Source: an uncultured Marinoscillum sp. (GTDB lineage: Bacteria > Bacteroidota > Bacteroidia > Cytophagales > MED-G16). Taken from it: DNA of 64,000 bases. The stretch lies in the NCBI GenBank assembly GCA_902523065.1, contig CABYXZ010000002.1:287737-351736 (forward strand), written 5' to 3'. Below the pieces are notes generated by a model, which was not told the DNA's origin, did not search any database, and saw only the letters and a program-made list of their open reading frames with translations. Position 1 is the stretch's first letter. Every line of letters begins with the position of its first letter. Below are positions 34,044-43,598 of the stretch, piece after piece. Both the position numbers and the translations under genes were made by a program.

Positions 34044-35162
34044 TTAAGAATAATAATTTTTCAGCTCTTTACAGAATGCTTCAACATCCTCAACTTTTCC
34101 TGTACTGATCCTACACCAGTCGTAATAAGGAGGAAAGGGTCTGCCAACAATAAATCCTCGCTCTAGCATTTCTTTGCCGAATTCGTCAATGTGTTTTCCT
34201 GATTTAAAGAAAACGAAATTAGTATAGGATTTACGGTAGTCAAGACCTAGTTGATCAAATGTCTTATAGAAAGCATTTAAAGCTTCTTTATTTTTATTGA
34301 GACTGAACTCAAAGAAATCAGTCTCGTCATAAGCAGCAATAGCTGCGTGTGTAGCAAGCATATTGGTTCCAGCCATGGTACACTTTTTTATCTCAGCAAT
34401 TCTTTCAGCGTTTGAAATTATGTATCCTACTCTTACTCCAGCTAGTCCGTAAACTTTAGAAAACGTTCTTGATACAATTATGTCGTGTCCATCCTTTACT
34501 AATTTAGTCATGGTTGGATATCCGTCAGGAATTGAGTAGTCATAATATGCTTCGTCAACAAAAACACATGTTTTTTTAGATGTAGAAAGACAGAAATCTT
34601 CTAAGTCACTAGCTGAATTCATAGTACCTGTAGGATTATTGGGATTACATATGAATACCATGCTGGTTTTATCTGACACTCTTCTTGAAATTTCGTTTAG
34701 ATCATATTTTAGGTCATCATCTAGTGGTACCCAGTTAATATCACATCCAAAGTCCTCTGCGTATGTCATAAGAGCAAGGTAGGTTGGTTTACATGCAATT
34801 ATTTCTTTCTTCTCAATTCCAAAGTGGCGACCTGTTGCTCGGAGTGCCTCATTTGATCCACCCGTAACAAGTACCATGTCTGAGCTTACTCCTTCTCTTT
34901 TAGCTATCTTTTCTTCTAACTCAGACACCCTCCCGTAAGGGTATCTGCATGCTTCATCAAAAGCATTTATTATTGCATTTCTTACATTTTCTGATGGACC
35001 GTAAGGATTTTCATTTGAGCTTAATTTAATAGGTTCTCCTTCTTTCCTTACTACTCTAGCAGGAAACGGATCAGATGCGCTCGCTACCCCAGCAAGTGGC
35101 AGGGTTATTCCTGATACTCCTAATAGTTTAACTAAATTCCTTCTACTTATTTGATTGTTCAT
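34044..35162 (-). CDS. histidinol-phosphate-aminotransferase-like PLP enzyme with twin-arginine signal
   Basis: A 372-residue fold type I aminotransferase. PLP landmarks are VTGGSNEALRATG, FICNPNNPTG, FVDEAYYDYS and the lysine in VSRTFSKVYGLAGVRVGY (short form SRTFSKVYGLAG). The N-terminus is a Tat-like signal: SRRNLVKLLGVSG, then a hydrophobic stretch and ASASD. An exported HisC-like enzyme would be odd for histidine synthesis, and no his genes adjoin. Its substrate is unknown. It is divergent from the first S9 peptidase. Confidence 0.85.
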   Translation of the reverse strand: MNNQISRRNLVKLLGVSGITLPLAGVASASDPFPARVVRKEGEPIKLSSNENPYGPSENVRNAIINAFDEACRYPYGRVSELEEKIAKREGVSSDMVLVTGGSNEALRATGRHFGIEKKEIIACKPTYLALMTYAEDFGCDINWVPLDDDLKYDLNEISRRVSDKTSMVFICNPNNPTGTMNSASDLEDFCLSTSKKTCVFVDEAYYDYSIPDGYPTMTKLVKDGHDIIVSRTFSKVYGLAGVRVGYIISNAERIAEIKKCTMAGTNMLATHAAIAAYDETDFFEFSLNKNKEALNAFYKTFDQLGLDYRKSYTNFVFFKSGKHIDEFGKEMLERGFIVGRPFPPYYDWCRISTGKVEDVEAFCKELKNYYS

Positions 35163-35225
35163 ATCACTAAAATTTTTACTTTTATTATTGACTAACTTGT
35201 GATTAAATTAAATATAATAAATAAA

Positions 35226-37253
35226 ATGGAAAGAAAATCATTTAAAACAATCCTAACTGCATTTTTTGTTATTTTTTTAACCTCGGCTAAAGGCCAGATA
35301 TCAAAAACATTTGATCCTATCGATATATTTGAAATTGAGTATGTTTCTGACCCACAGATTTCCCCAAGTGGAGACAGGGTTTTATACTTGAGAAATTTCA
35401 AGGATATAATGACCGACCGAAACCTATCGAATATATGGTTGGTTAATTTTGATGGTTCTGCAAGTAGACCAATTACAACTGGAAATAAAAATGATTTTTC
35501 TCCACGATGGTCGAACTCAGGGGATAGATTTATATATAAGTCAAATGTCGACGGTTCGACTCAGTTATATCTGTACGATATAAATACAAGCTCAACTCAG
35601 AAACTAACTAATATGCAGTCGTCAATAGGTAACGTGATTTGGTCTGATGATGACAGGTACTTACTATTCACATCTTTTGTTGAAAAAACAGGTAATAAGT
35701 TAATTCAAATGCCTAAAAAACCAAAAGGAGCAAAGTGGAATGAGCCGCCCATTGAAATTGATGATATGGTGTACAGGTATGATGGTGGTGGATTCAGAAG
35801 GCCTGGAAGCACTCAAATTTTTGTTCTTTCCTCCGAAGGTGGAACGCCTAGACAGGTAAGCGAACTCAATAAGAATATTAGATCAATTGAGTGGATGAGC
35901 AATGATAAGGTTTTATTTTCAGCTAATCTTAGTGAAAACTCAGACTTTGAACCGAGTAACTCGGACATATACTCTTTGGATGTGCCTTCTGGTGAGATCA
36001 AAAAATTAACAGAAAGGTTTGGGCCTGATTATGCTCCAAAAGTTTCACCAGATAAGAAATATATAGCATACCTTGGTTATGATGATAAATTCTTGGGTTA
36101 TCAGCAAAACTCTCTCTATGTTATGGATGCGAATGGAGATAATATTAAGCTTGTCTCTGATGGTTTTGACAGAAATATTAGTAATATAAATTGGAAAGAG
36201 GACGGTAAAGGCTTGTATTTTCAGTATGATAATGAAGGCATGACAAAAATAGCTTACATATCCCTCTCAGGAAAAGTAAGAGATATTGTTGATGAGATTG
36301 GTGGTCTTTCATTGGGTAGGCCGTATAGTGGCGGGACTTATACTATATCTGAGAATGGGAGATATGCCTTCACATACGGTAACGTTTATAACCCAGCAGA
36401 TTTAGCAGTTGGATATAATGGTTCTAAAAATAGATTAACCAAACTCAACGACGATTTATTTCGGTATAAGTCCTTAGGTAAGGTTGAGGAAGTCACGTAC
36501 AGCTCCTCTTACGACGGTAAAAAAATCCAGGGTTGGCTTGTTTATCCTCCTGACTTTGATCCAAACAAAAAATATCCTCTAATTCTTGAAATTCATGGTG
36601 GTCCTTTCACAAACTATGGATTTAGGTTTTCCGCTGAGGTACAGTTATTTGCGAGCGCAGGAAATTTAGTTTTATATACAAATCCTAGAGGTAGTACAAG
36701 TTATGGGAAGGATTTTGCAAATCTTATTCATCATAACTATCCAAGTCAGGACTATGATGACCTCATGTCTGGAGTAGATCACGTTATTGAAAGGGGTTAT
36801 GTAGATGAAAATAATTTATTTGTAACTGGTGGAAGTGGGGGTGGTGTTCTGACTTCTTGGATAATTGGTAAAACTGACAGGTTTAAGGCAGCGGTTGTCG
36901 CGAAACCAGTTATTAACTGGTACAGTTTTGTGTTGTATGCTGACAACATATCCTATTTTTATAAATACTGGTTTCCTGGAATGCCGTGGGATAATCTTGA
37001 GGAGTATATGAGAAGATCTCCAATATCTTACGTCAAAAATGTTACAACACCTACTATGCTTTTAACTGGTGAAGATGATTACAGAACTCCGATGGCTGAA
37101 AGTGAACAGTATTATGCAGGTTTAAAACTCAATAAAGTAGAGTCAATGCTTGTTAGAATTCCTGGAGCAGATCATGGTATTGCATCGAGGCCAAGTAATT
37201 TGATTGCAAAAGTGAATTCTATTCTTGCTTGGTTTAACAAGTACAAGGAGTAG
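35226..37253 (+). CDS. exported S9-family (prolyl oligopeptidase-like) serine peptidase
   Basis: 675 residues from the ATG at 35226, which opens a good signal peptide (MERKSFKTILTAFFVIFLTSAKGQ). A GTG nine codons upstream is less likely. An N-terminal beta-propeller (about 30-390; TolB-like repeats such as DPQISPSGDRVLY and SPRWSNSGDRFIY) precedes the hydrolase domain with the nucleophile VTGGSGGGVLTSW, acid GEDDYRTPMAE and histidine GADHGI. It digests peptides in the periplasm or at the surface. Confidence 0.93.
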   Translation: MERKSFKTILTAFFVIFLTSAKGQISKTFDPIDIFEIEYVSDPQISPSGDRVLYLRNFKDIMTDRNLSNIWLVNFDGSASRPITTGNKNDFSPRWSNSGDRFIYKSNVDGSTQLYLYDINTSSTQKLTNMQSSIGNVIWSDDDRYLLFTSFVEKTGNKLIQMPKKPKGAKWNEPPIEIDDMVYRYDGGGFRRPGSTQIFVLSSEGGTPRQVSELNKNIRSIEWMSNDKVLFSANLSENSDFEPSNSDIYSLDVPSGEIKKLTERFGPDYAPKVSPDKKYIAYLGYDDKFLGYQQNSLYVMDANGDNIKLVSDGFDRNISNINWKEDGKGLYFQYDNEGMTKIAYISLSGKVRDIVDEIGGLSLGRPYSGGTYTISENGRYAFTYGNVYNPADLAVGYNGSKNRLTKLNDDLFRYKSLGKVEEVTYSSSYDGKKIQGWLVYPPDFDPNKKYPLILEIHGGPFTNYGFRFSAEVQLFASAGNLVLYTNPRGSTSYGKDFANLIHHNYPSQDYDDLMSGVDHVIERGYVDENNLFVTGGSGGGVLTSWIIGKTDRFKAAVVAKPVINWYSFVLYADNISYFYKYWFPGMPWDNLEEYMRRSPISYVKNVTTPTMLLTGEDDYRTPMAESEQYYAGLKLNKVESMLVRIPGADHGIASRPSNLIAKVNSILAWFNKYKE

Positions 37254-37257
37254 TGCT

Positions 37258-37572
37258 TTACTTAAGTTTAACTGCAGTACCGTAAGCAAGAATTTCTGAT
37301 GCTCCAGCCATCATAACTGATGACTGAAATCTTATACAAACTATAGCGTCTGCACCCATTTTTTCGGCATCACTTATCATTCTTTGTAGTGCTTGTTCTC
37401 TGGCGTCTGCTTGAAGCTTTGTATAAGACTCAACTTCACCTCCAATAAGTGTTTTGAGTCCAGCAAAAATGTCGTATCCGACGTTTCGAGTCCTCACTGT
37501 ACTACCTCTTGCAATTCCTAAAGTAGTGCTAATACTTGATCCTGGTATTTGATCGCTTGTTGATAATTTCAT
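37258..37572 (-). CDS. YbjQ/UPF0145 heavy-metal-binding-domain protein
   Basis: A 104-residue protein. The segment TVRTRNVGYDIFAGLKTLIGGE and the later KMGADAIVCIRFQSS match the YbjQ family (short landmarks NVGYDIFAGLK and GADAIV). Members are small pentameric proteins of unclear role, sometimes tied to metal or stress. It is complete. It converges on the S9 peptidase gene with a 4-base gap and is divergent from tRNA-Pro. Confidence 0.9.
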   Translation of the reverse strand: MKLSTSDQIPGSSISTTLGIARGSTVRTRNVGYDIFAGLKTLIGGEVESYTKLQADAREQALQRMISDAEKMGADAIVCIRFQSSVMMAGASEILAYGTAVKLK

Positions 37573-37621
37573 TTTTTTAATTTAAATATAAAAATAATCA
37601 TAATTAAAGTTTTGTAGAGGA

Positions 37622-37654
37622 TTGTTTCAGTAACATATTATTTTTATAAATTTG
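37622..37654 (+). promoter_or_regulatory. promoter of the tRNA-Pro gene
   Basis: TTG at 37622-37624, 22 bases, TAAATTTG at 37647-37654, then 12 bases to the mature tRNA start. Confidence 0.62.
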
Positions 37655-37666
37655 CACACTTAATCT

Positions 37667-37741
37667 CGGGGTGTAGCGTAGCCCGGTTATCGCGCCTCGT
37701 TTGGGACGAGGAGGTCGCAGGTTCGAATCCTGCCACCCCGA
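37667..37741 (+). tRNA. tRNA-Pro (anticodon TGG)
   Basis: 75 bases. The acceptor CGGGGTG pairs with CACCCCG. The anticodon stem CCTCG/CGAGG encloses TGG at 37702-37704. T arm GCAGG-TTCGAAT-CCTGC. Discriminator A. CCA is not encoded. Confidence 0.96.
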
Positions 37742-37812
37742 CAGATTAAAATTCCTTCAAATCACCTTTCTATTTTTTATTTGCTATATTGATATCATTA
37801 AATATTACAACT

Positions 37813-40119
37813 ATGGCAACAAGAATACTTACCCTACTTCTAATTTCATTTTTTGCTGAGGCACAACACAAAGCAAATTTTAAAGCAGCTGAAAAATTTA
37901 GTCAAGATAATTTATCCAAGATGCTGAAGAGCACCTCAGTTTCTCCTAAATGGTTTAAAGATAGCGATAGGTTTTGGTACTCATATACCACAACTTCAGG
38001 AAAAAACTTCTATATGGTTGACCCTTCTAAACGAACCAAAACTAAACTTTTTGATAATTTAGATTTCTCTGCTAAACTAAGTGAATTAACTAGTAGGCCA
38101 GTAAATCATAATGAACTCAAACTGGATGAACTTGAATTGGATGATGATAACAGGACACTTACCTTTCAAATAGACAGCATTCAGTATGAGTACGATATTT
38201 ATCGAAAAACGCTTAGAAGAGGGGATACTATTCCAGAAGAAGAAAAGAATAATTGGGCAAGTTATGCTCCAGACTCTTCATATATGGTCTTTGCAAAGAA
38301 TCATAATCTATATCTGATGGAAGTGGGTGACGAGGATAGTGTAGAAATTCAGTTGACAGAAGATGGAGAGAGGTGGTTTTCTTATCAGTGGAGACATGGC
38401 GATACTACAGCTGATAAAAGAATGAGAGCTAGAGCTACCTGGTTTGAAGATTCAAAAAAAATATATTCTAATAGATCTGACGCCAGAAAGGTTGATGAGT
38501 TGTTTGTTATCAATACGTTAAAGGAACCTCGTCCTGAATTAGAAGTTTACAAGTATGCTATGCCTGGCGAGATGAATGTTCCTCAGGAAGTTTTAGAAAT
38601 ATTTGATGTTGAGAGTAAGTCAAGAATAACTGTAGAAGAAGATAAATATATTGATCAGACAATATCGCTATACAAAACAAAAGAGAAGTCGGAAAGACTT
38701 TACATGATCAGATTAAATAGAACTAGTGATACTTTAGACGTTTCTTATGTAGATACCTCAGATGGATCTGTGAAGTTTTTATTTGAAGAAGCAAATTATC
38801 CTTATCACAACTGGAATTACAGACAATTAGCTATATTGAATGAAGGAAAAGAGCTTATTTATTGGTCAGAAAAAAATGGTTGGGGTCAGTTGTACTTATA
38901 CGATGGTAATACCGGAAGACTTAAGAATAAGATAACAAATGGAGGTTATTTTATAACAGGAAGAATACAGGATATTGATACGCTTAACAGAAAAGTTTAT
39001 TATCAGGCTTTTGGGAGAGAACAAAATGTTGATCCTTATTACAGCATGATTTACAGCTCCAATTTTGACGGCTCTGGGATGAAGCTGCTTACTAAAGAAA
39101 GGTATAATCACAGAGTTAATTTCTCTGAGTCTAGTAAGTATTTTGTGGATAACTACTCTGCTGTAGATAAAGTGCCGACTTCTGTTCTCAGGGATGCCAC
39201 AGGAAATATTTTAATGAAACTTGAGGAGACTGATCTTTCTCTTCTCTACCATGCTGGATGGAAAATGCCAGAAAGGTTTAAGGTAAAGGCTGACGATGGT
39301 ATAACAGACCTTTATGGTGTTATGTATAAGCCATTTGATTTTGATCCCGATAAGAAATATCCTATTATCTCTTATGTTTATCCTGGTCCACAGGTTGAGT
39401 CATTTAGAAATGATTTTACTATTTCTGGAAGGTATAATACCGCCATTGCTCAGCTAGGATTCATTGTTGTCAGCATGGGTCATAGGGGAGGAAGTCCTAT
39501 GAGATCAAAGTATTATCATACTTTTGGTTATCAAAATCTTAGGGATTATGCACTTGCTGATGATAAGAGGTCTCTTGAGCAACTTGCTGAGAGACATTCG
39601 TGGATAGATTTAGATAATGTTGGAATATTTGGTCATTCTGGTGGTGGTTTTATGTCAACCGCTGCTCTTCTGACCTACCCTGATTTCTATGATGTTGCTT
39701 GCTCTTCAGCTGGTAACCACGACAACAACATTTATAATAAGTGGTGGAGTGAGACCCATAACGGAGTTGAGGCTGTTTATAAGAAGAGTAAGGACGATGA
39801 AGGAAATGAGGTTCAAGAGCTTACCTGGGACGCAAGAATTAAGACTAATCAATCTCTTGCTGAAAATTTAAAAGGTCATCTTCTGCTCACTCACGGTAAC
39901 ATTGATAACAATGTTCATCCGACTAATTCTTTACGTGTTGCGGATGAGCTTATTAAGGCTGGGAAGAGATTTGATATGATGATTTTTCCTGGTAAGAGAC
40001 ACGGATATGGAAGCTTCAGGTCCTACTACGAGAAGATGATGTGGTATTATTTTGTGGAACATCTTCTTGGAGACTACCGAGACAATGTTGACATAGGTCT
40101 TCCTGAATCTAATAGATAG
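37813..40119 (+). CDS. exported S9-family (dipeptidyl peptidase IV-like) serine peptidase
   Basis: 768 residues from the ATG at 37813, which starts the signal ATRILTLLLISFFAEAQ; an in-frame TTG at 37789 is less likely. The N-terminal propeller (about 40-490) is of DPP IV type. The catalytic domain has GIFGHSGGGFMST (nucleophile), GNIDNNVHPTNS (acid) and PGKRHGYGS (histidine). It is the second S9 peptidase within 5 kb, on the same strand and separated by tRNA-Pro. The two are not recent duplicates, judging by their different elbow motifs. Confidence 0.93.
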   Translation: MATRILTLLLISFFAEAQHKANFKAAEKFSQDNLSKMLKSTSVSPKWFKDSDRFWYSYTTTSGKNFYMVDPSKRTKTKLFDNLDFSAKLSELTSRPVNHNELKLDELELDDDNRTLTFQIDSIQYEYDIYRKTLRRGDTIPEEEKNNWASYAPDSSYMVFAKNHNLYLMEVGDEDSVEIQLTEDGERWFSYQWRHGDTTADKRMRARATWFEDSKKIYSNRSDARKVDELFVINTLKEPRPELEVYKYAMPGEMNVPQEVLEIFDVESKSRITVEEDKYIDQTISLYKTKEKSERLYMIRLNRTSDTLDVSYVDTSDGSVKFLFEEANYPYHNWNYRQLAILNEGKELIYWSEKNGWGQLYLYDGNTGRLKNKITNGGYFITGRIQDIDTLNRKVYYQAFGREQNVDPYYSMIYSSNFDGSGMKLLTKERYNHRVNFSESSKYFVDNYSAVDKVPTSVLRDATGNILMKLEETDLSLLYHAGWKMPERFKVKADDGITDLYGVMYKPFDFDPDKKYPIISYVYPGPQVESFRNDFTISGRYNTAIAQLGFIVVSMGHRGGSPMRSKYYHTFGYQNLRDYALADDKRSLEQLAERHSWIDLDNVGIFGHSGGGFMSTAALLTYPDFYDVACSSAGNHDNNIYNKWWSETHNGVEAVYKKSKDDEGNEVQELTWDARIKTNQSLAENLKGHLLLTHGNIDNNVHPTNSLRVADELIKAGKRFDMMIFPGKRHGYGSFRSYYEKMMWYYFVEHLLGDYRDNVDIGLPESNR

Positions 40120-40130
40120 GAATAAACTTT

Positions 40131-40168
40131 TTACTAAAAAAAATAGTAATTACTAAAAAAGTTAGTAA
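40131..40168. promoter_or_regulatory. two tandem palindromic operators upstream of umuDC
   Basis: TTACTA-N7-TAGTAA at 40131-40149 and again at 40150-40168. The two copies abut, 19 bases centre to centre, each a perfect 6-bp inverted repeat, with A-rich spacers. A TAAATTTA -7-like box (40166-40173) overlaps the end of the second copy, so a bound protein would block the promoter. This is a candidate damage-response (SOS-like) operator; the regulator is not in the window. Confidence 0.75.
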
Positions 40169-40204
40169 ATTTAACTCCTTTTGAAAATTCAAATTGAGTT
40201 AGAT

Positions 40205-40633
40205 ATGAAAACAACAAAACCCTCCTTAGAGAAGGTGGATACCTTCAACAACATTCCGTTCTATTCTCAGGCAGTTGCTGCTGGTTTCCCATCTCCCGCT
40301 GACGACTTCTTGGAGTTTGACTTGTCTCTTGACAAGAAACTTATAAAACACCCAAGTGCCACGTTCTTTGTCCGAGTTAATGGAACCTCGATGGTTAACG
40401 CAAAAATTTTTGACGGCAGCATCCTCTTGATTGACAGGGCAGAGAAGATAAAGAATGGAGATATAGTACTTGCCGTGGTAGACGGAGACTTCACGGTTAA
40501 AAGGTACAGGAAGTCTGGAGAAACTGTTCTTCTCTATCCTGAAAATAAGAACATGAGACCTATTAAAATAGTCCAAGGCTCAGAGTCTTATGTTTGGGGG
40601 AAGGTAATGTGGTCTTTTAATAATATAGGATGA
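40205..40633 (+). CDS. umuD: UmuD-like S24 peptidase, DNA polymerase V accessory subunit
   Basis: 142 residues from the ATG at 40205. The domain has the self-cleavage layout of UmuD: an N-terminal arm with the Ala/Gly site (AAGFPSPADDF), the serine in NGTSMVNAKIFDGSILLID, and the lysine in VLAVVDGDFTVKRY. No DNA-binding domain, so it is not LexA. After cleavage UmuD' supports UmuC in lesion bypass. Its stop overlaps the umuC ATG by 4 bases. The tandem palindromes 37 bases upstream probably control it. Confidence 0.93.
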   Translation: MKTTKPSLEKVDTFNNIPFYSQAVAAGFPSPADDFLEFDLSLDKKLIKHPSATFFVRVNGTSMVNAKIFDGSILLIDRAEKIKNGDIVLAVVDGDFTVKRYRKSGETVLLYPENKNMRPIKIVQGSESYVWGKVMWSFNNIG

Positions 40634-41880
40634 TTGCACTTGTTGACTGCAATAACTTCTACGCCTCATGTGAGAGAATATTCAGGCCCAAACTTGAGAA
40701 GAAACCGGTCGCGGTACTATCAAATAATGACGGGTGTGTCATAGCTAGGTCTAACGAATCAAAGTCTATTGGACTTAAGATGGGAGAGCCTATTTTTAAG
40801 AAGAGAGACCTGGTTAATAAGTATAATATCCGTCTTTTCTCATCAAACTTTGCTCTTTACGGTGACATATCAAAAAGAGTATTCGACATTGTGGCAAAGG
40901 ATGTTCCAGCCTACGAGATATATTCGATAGACGAGGCATTCTTAGATTTTAGTGGTATAAAGGATCCTTATAATTATGCTCTACACCTGAGAGATAAAGT
41001 GAAGAGGTGGACGGGAATACCCATATCTATTGGAATATCTTACACGAAGACTTTATCAAAAGTTGCTGGCCATATCGCCAAAAAATCTTCCGATGGGGTC
41101 TGTCTTCTAAATAACGAGGGGAGGATAGATAAAATCTTAAGCTCTCTGCCTGTCGATGAGATATGGGGTGTTGGTATGAGGTATGCCATGAAGCTAAAAA
41201 AGTATGACATACACACGGCAAAAGACTTAAGGGGATGTGAAGAGTCTTGGGTGAGGAAGATGATGAACGTTGTAGGGCTCAGGATGGTTAGGGAGTTAAA
41301 GTGTATACCTCACTTTAATTTGGAAGAGGATAGGAGTATGAAAAAAAGTATATGTACCTCAAGATCTTTCTCTGTAGAGATAACGGAGTATTCAAGGATG
41401 TCTGAGTACCTGAGCATGTTCGCGTCAAGGTGTTCTGAGAAACTTCGCTCGGAAGGTGCATGCGCAAGATCCGTAAGTGTATTTATGTACACAAATAGAT
41501 TCAGACCCACTGCAAGACAGTACTCAGGATACTTTTCAATGGATTTTGATACGGCTACTAGTGACACGATAACGATAACTAAGGTTGTTATGAGATGTCT
41601 AAAAAAAATATTTCGATCTGGTTACTCGTATAAAAAAGCAGGTGTTACCTTATCTGGAATTGTACCTAAGGGACAGGTACAGTTAAGTATTTTCGATTTT
41701 GGAGATAGGAAGAGGTCAGATAAACTTATGAAGACACTGGATCAGATAAATGGTCGGATGGGTAGAGATATTCTAAAGCTTAGCTCTTCTGGTATAAATA
41801 ATAAATGGAAAATAGGCAAGGAGAGACTCTCGCCTTGCTACACGACCAGGTGGTCAGAAATACTTGAAGTTAAAGTATAA
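40630..41880 (+). CDS. umuC: UmuC-like Y-family DNA polymerase
   Basis: 416 residues, close to the usual 420. The palm starts IALVDCNNFYASCERIFRPKL (short form DCNNFYASCERIF). The catalytic acids are there and in YSIDEAFLDFSG. Helix-hairpin-helix and little-finger regions follow, and the C-terminal UmuC extension includes PKGQVQLSIFDFG, a likely sliding-clamp-binding QLSIFDF. It copies damaged DNA with UmuD'. The end overlaps the convergent reductase gene by 11 bases. Confidence 0.95.
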   Translation: MIALVDCNNFYASCERIFRPKLEKKPVAVLSNNDGCVIARSNESKSIGLKMGEPIFKKRDLVNKYNIRLFSSNFALYGDISKRVFDIVAKDVPAYEIYSIDEAFLDFSGIKDPYNYALHLRDKVKRWTGIPISIGISYTKTLSKVAGHIAKKSSDGVCLLNNEGRIDKILSSLPVDEIWGVGMRYAMKLKKYDIHTAKDLRGCEESWVRKMMNVVGLRMVRELKCIPHFNLEEDRSMKKSICTSRSFSVEITEYSRMSEYLSMFASRCSEKLRSEGACARSVSVFMYTNRFRPTARQYSGYFSMDFDTATSDTITITKVVMRCLKKIFRSGYSYKKAGVTLSGIVPKGQVQLSIFDFGDRKRSDKLMKTLDQINGRMGRDILKLSSSGINNKWKIGKERLSPCYTTRWSEILEVKV

Positions 41881-42622
41881 ACGGGAATACAGCTTTCCTC
41901 TCAGAAGGGTAGTCTTTGAAAGTTTTCTTGTACCACTTATGATGTGAGAGAGCTCTAGGCACAAGATTAAAAAATGTCCATAGGAAGAATGCAAGACCAG
42001 CAGGACTCCACGTCATGATTGCAAACCCAAGCCATTCAACAATTTCACCAAAGAAATTAGGACATGAAATATATTTGAAGAGTCCTTTCTCAGGAATCAC
42101 ATATCCCTTATTGGTTCCCTTCCTTAGACTTATGAGGTAAGAGTCTGACATGTTATTAATGGCAAAACCGGTACAAAATATAATTATCCCAACGATAAAT
42201 TGGGGCGTAGATAGCCACGAGTAGTCGTAATCAAATTTAACTCCAGAGAAGTAGAGACCATTAATAAGTCCATTTACAATATTAAATAGGAATGCAAGAA
42301 AAGCAATGAGTAGAGGCATCTTCTTCTTCTTTGTTTTAATTCTAAGAGGAAAGACAACACTTCTATTGAAGTAGTGAATAATCCAGAGAAAGATAAAAAA
42401 AGTGGTGACGTCGGAGATAGCATTAGTGCTTGTAAGTACAAGGAGTGGACATACTATGAGTGCAGGAAGCTCCATCACTATCCAACCAATTTTATTATCG
42501 ACAAGTGGTCCCCATTTGGATGAGGTATGCCTGCCGTAGGGGGCGTCGTAGCTTAGGATAAAAGGAAAGGATATAAATCCAATCACTATCCATGAGTATA
42601 AGAAAATTTGATAATTATCCAT
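41870..42622 (-). CDS. steroid 5-alpha-reductase-like membrane protein
   Basis: A 250-residue protein with about six membrane segments. The C-terminal signature is that of 3-oxo-5-alpha-steroid 4-dehydrogenases: KGLFKYISCPNFFGEIVEW, then LVPRALSHHKWYKKTFKDYP and a final FPFIL. The family uses NADPH to reduce a conjugated double bond in steroids or polyprenols. It overlaps an SDR of 3-beta-hydroxysteroid-dehydrogenase type by 8 bases. Which lipid is reduced in this organism is unknown. Confidence 0.85.
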   Translation of the reverse strand: MDNYQIFLYSWIVIGFISFPFILSYDAPYGRHTSSKWGPLVDNKIGWIVMELPALIVCPLLVLTSTNAISDVTTFFIFLWIIHYFNRSVVFPLRIKTKKKKMPLLIAFLAFLFNIVNGLINGLYFSGVKFDYDYSWLSTPQFIVGIIIFCTGFAINNMSDSYLISLRKGTNKGYVIPEKGLFKYISCPNFFGEIVEWLGFAIMTWSPAGLAFFLWTFFNLVPRALSHHKWYKKTFKDYPSERKAVFPFIL

Positions 42623-43598
42623 AAATTGAATCTTTTACAGTCTTATCAAGAGGACTTATTGTGAGTCCTAAATCCTTTTTTGCTTTGCTGTTATCAATAT
42701 TTTTTGGAAAGTTAATAATATTTTCAATTGATTCCTTCGTTAGATTTTCTAATCCAGGAAAAAGCTTACCATTAAAATTAGCCGCCTTCTTAAGAAAAGA
42801 TTTAGGGAATAGATTAAGAAGTGGTAGATTCATCTCAACAAAAAGTTTTGGGAAGAAGAGAACAAAAGATTTACTATCTCTATTTTTTTGAACTGAGTTA
42901 TTTATTTCTTTAAACGATCTCCATTTCCCCGATATAATGTAGGCCTCTCCATCTCTTCCATTTTTAATGGATGAATATATTGCTTTTGAAAGGTCTTCGA
43001 CATCAATAACATCAAGCCCTCCATTTACAAGAAAAGGAAGTTTACCTGCATAGAGGGTCTTTACAACTTTTCCTAGCCTTGAAGGTTTGAAGTCATTTTT
43101 TCCAAGTATTGATGTGGGGTTGATGGATACTTTATCGATACCATCTGTGCTCATAACCAGTTCCTGTCCCATCGCTTTGGTCATATCATATGAACCTCCT
43201 CTCTTCACGAGTTCTCTGCTCTCATCTAATTTATCTCTTATAGGTTTCTTGTTAAATGCATTTATGGAGCTTATGTATATAAATTTTTTTACTTTCTTTC
43301 TAAGACACGAATCAAGTAAATTTTTTGTTCCTACGTAGTTGACCTCGTAAACCTCTTTGTAGGAATCAAAACCTATGGAAATCATTGCTGCAGAGTGTAC
43401 TATGACGTCACATCCCTCACAAAATTCATCGAGGACTTCTTTATCGTTCAAGTCTCCGTAAAATACATTTGCATCTATTTGATTGAGGTATTCCGTATCT
43501 TTCCTAATCAGAATATTTAACGTCTCATTATTTTTTAGTGCCTCTTTACAGAAGTTGAATCCAACAAGACCGGATGATCCCGTTACACCAATTCTCAT
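42615..43598 (-). CDS. NAD(P)-dependent epimerase/dehydrogenase, extended SDR (3-beta-HSD-like)
   Basis: A 327-residue protein. The Rossmann start is GVTGSSGLVGFNF, the fingerprint DVIVHSAAMIS follows, and the active site is GGSYDMTKAMGQELV, which is YxxxK with M at the usual variable positions. It resembles the 3-beta-hydroxysteroid dehydrogenase and dihydroflavonol reductase branch. Its start overlaps the YceI gene stop by 4 bases and its end overlaps the 5-alpha-reductase-like gene, so the four genes from 44991 to 41870 are one operon. Confidence 0.87.
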   Translation of the reverse strand: MRIGVTGSSGLVGFNFCKEALKNNETLNILIRKDTEYLNQIDANVFYGDLNDKEVLDEFCEGCDVIVHSAAMISIGFDSYKEVYEVNYVGTKNLLDSCLRKKVKKFIYISSINAFNKKPIRDKLDESRELVKRGGSYDMTKAMGQELVMSTDGIDKVSINPTSILGKNDFKPSRLGKVVKTLYAGKLPFLVNGGLDVIDVEDLSKAIYSSIKNGRDGEAYIISGKWRSFKEINNSVQKNRDSKSFVLFFPKLFVEMNLPLLNLFPKSFLKKAANFNGKLFPGLENLTKESIENIINFPKNIDNSKAKKDLGLTISPLDKTVKDSIYG

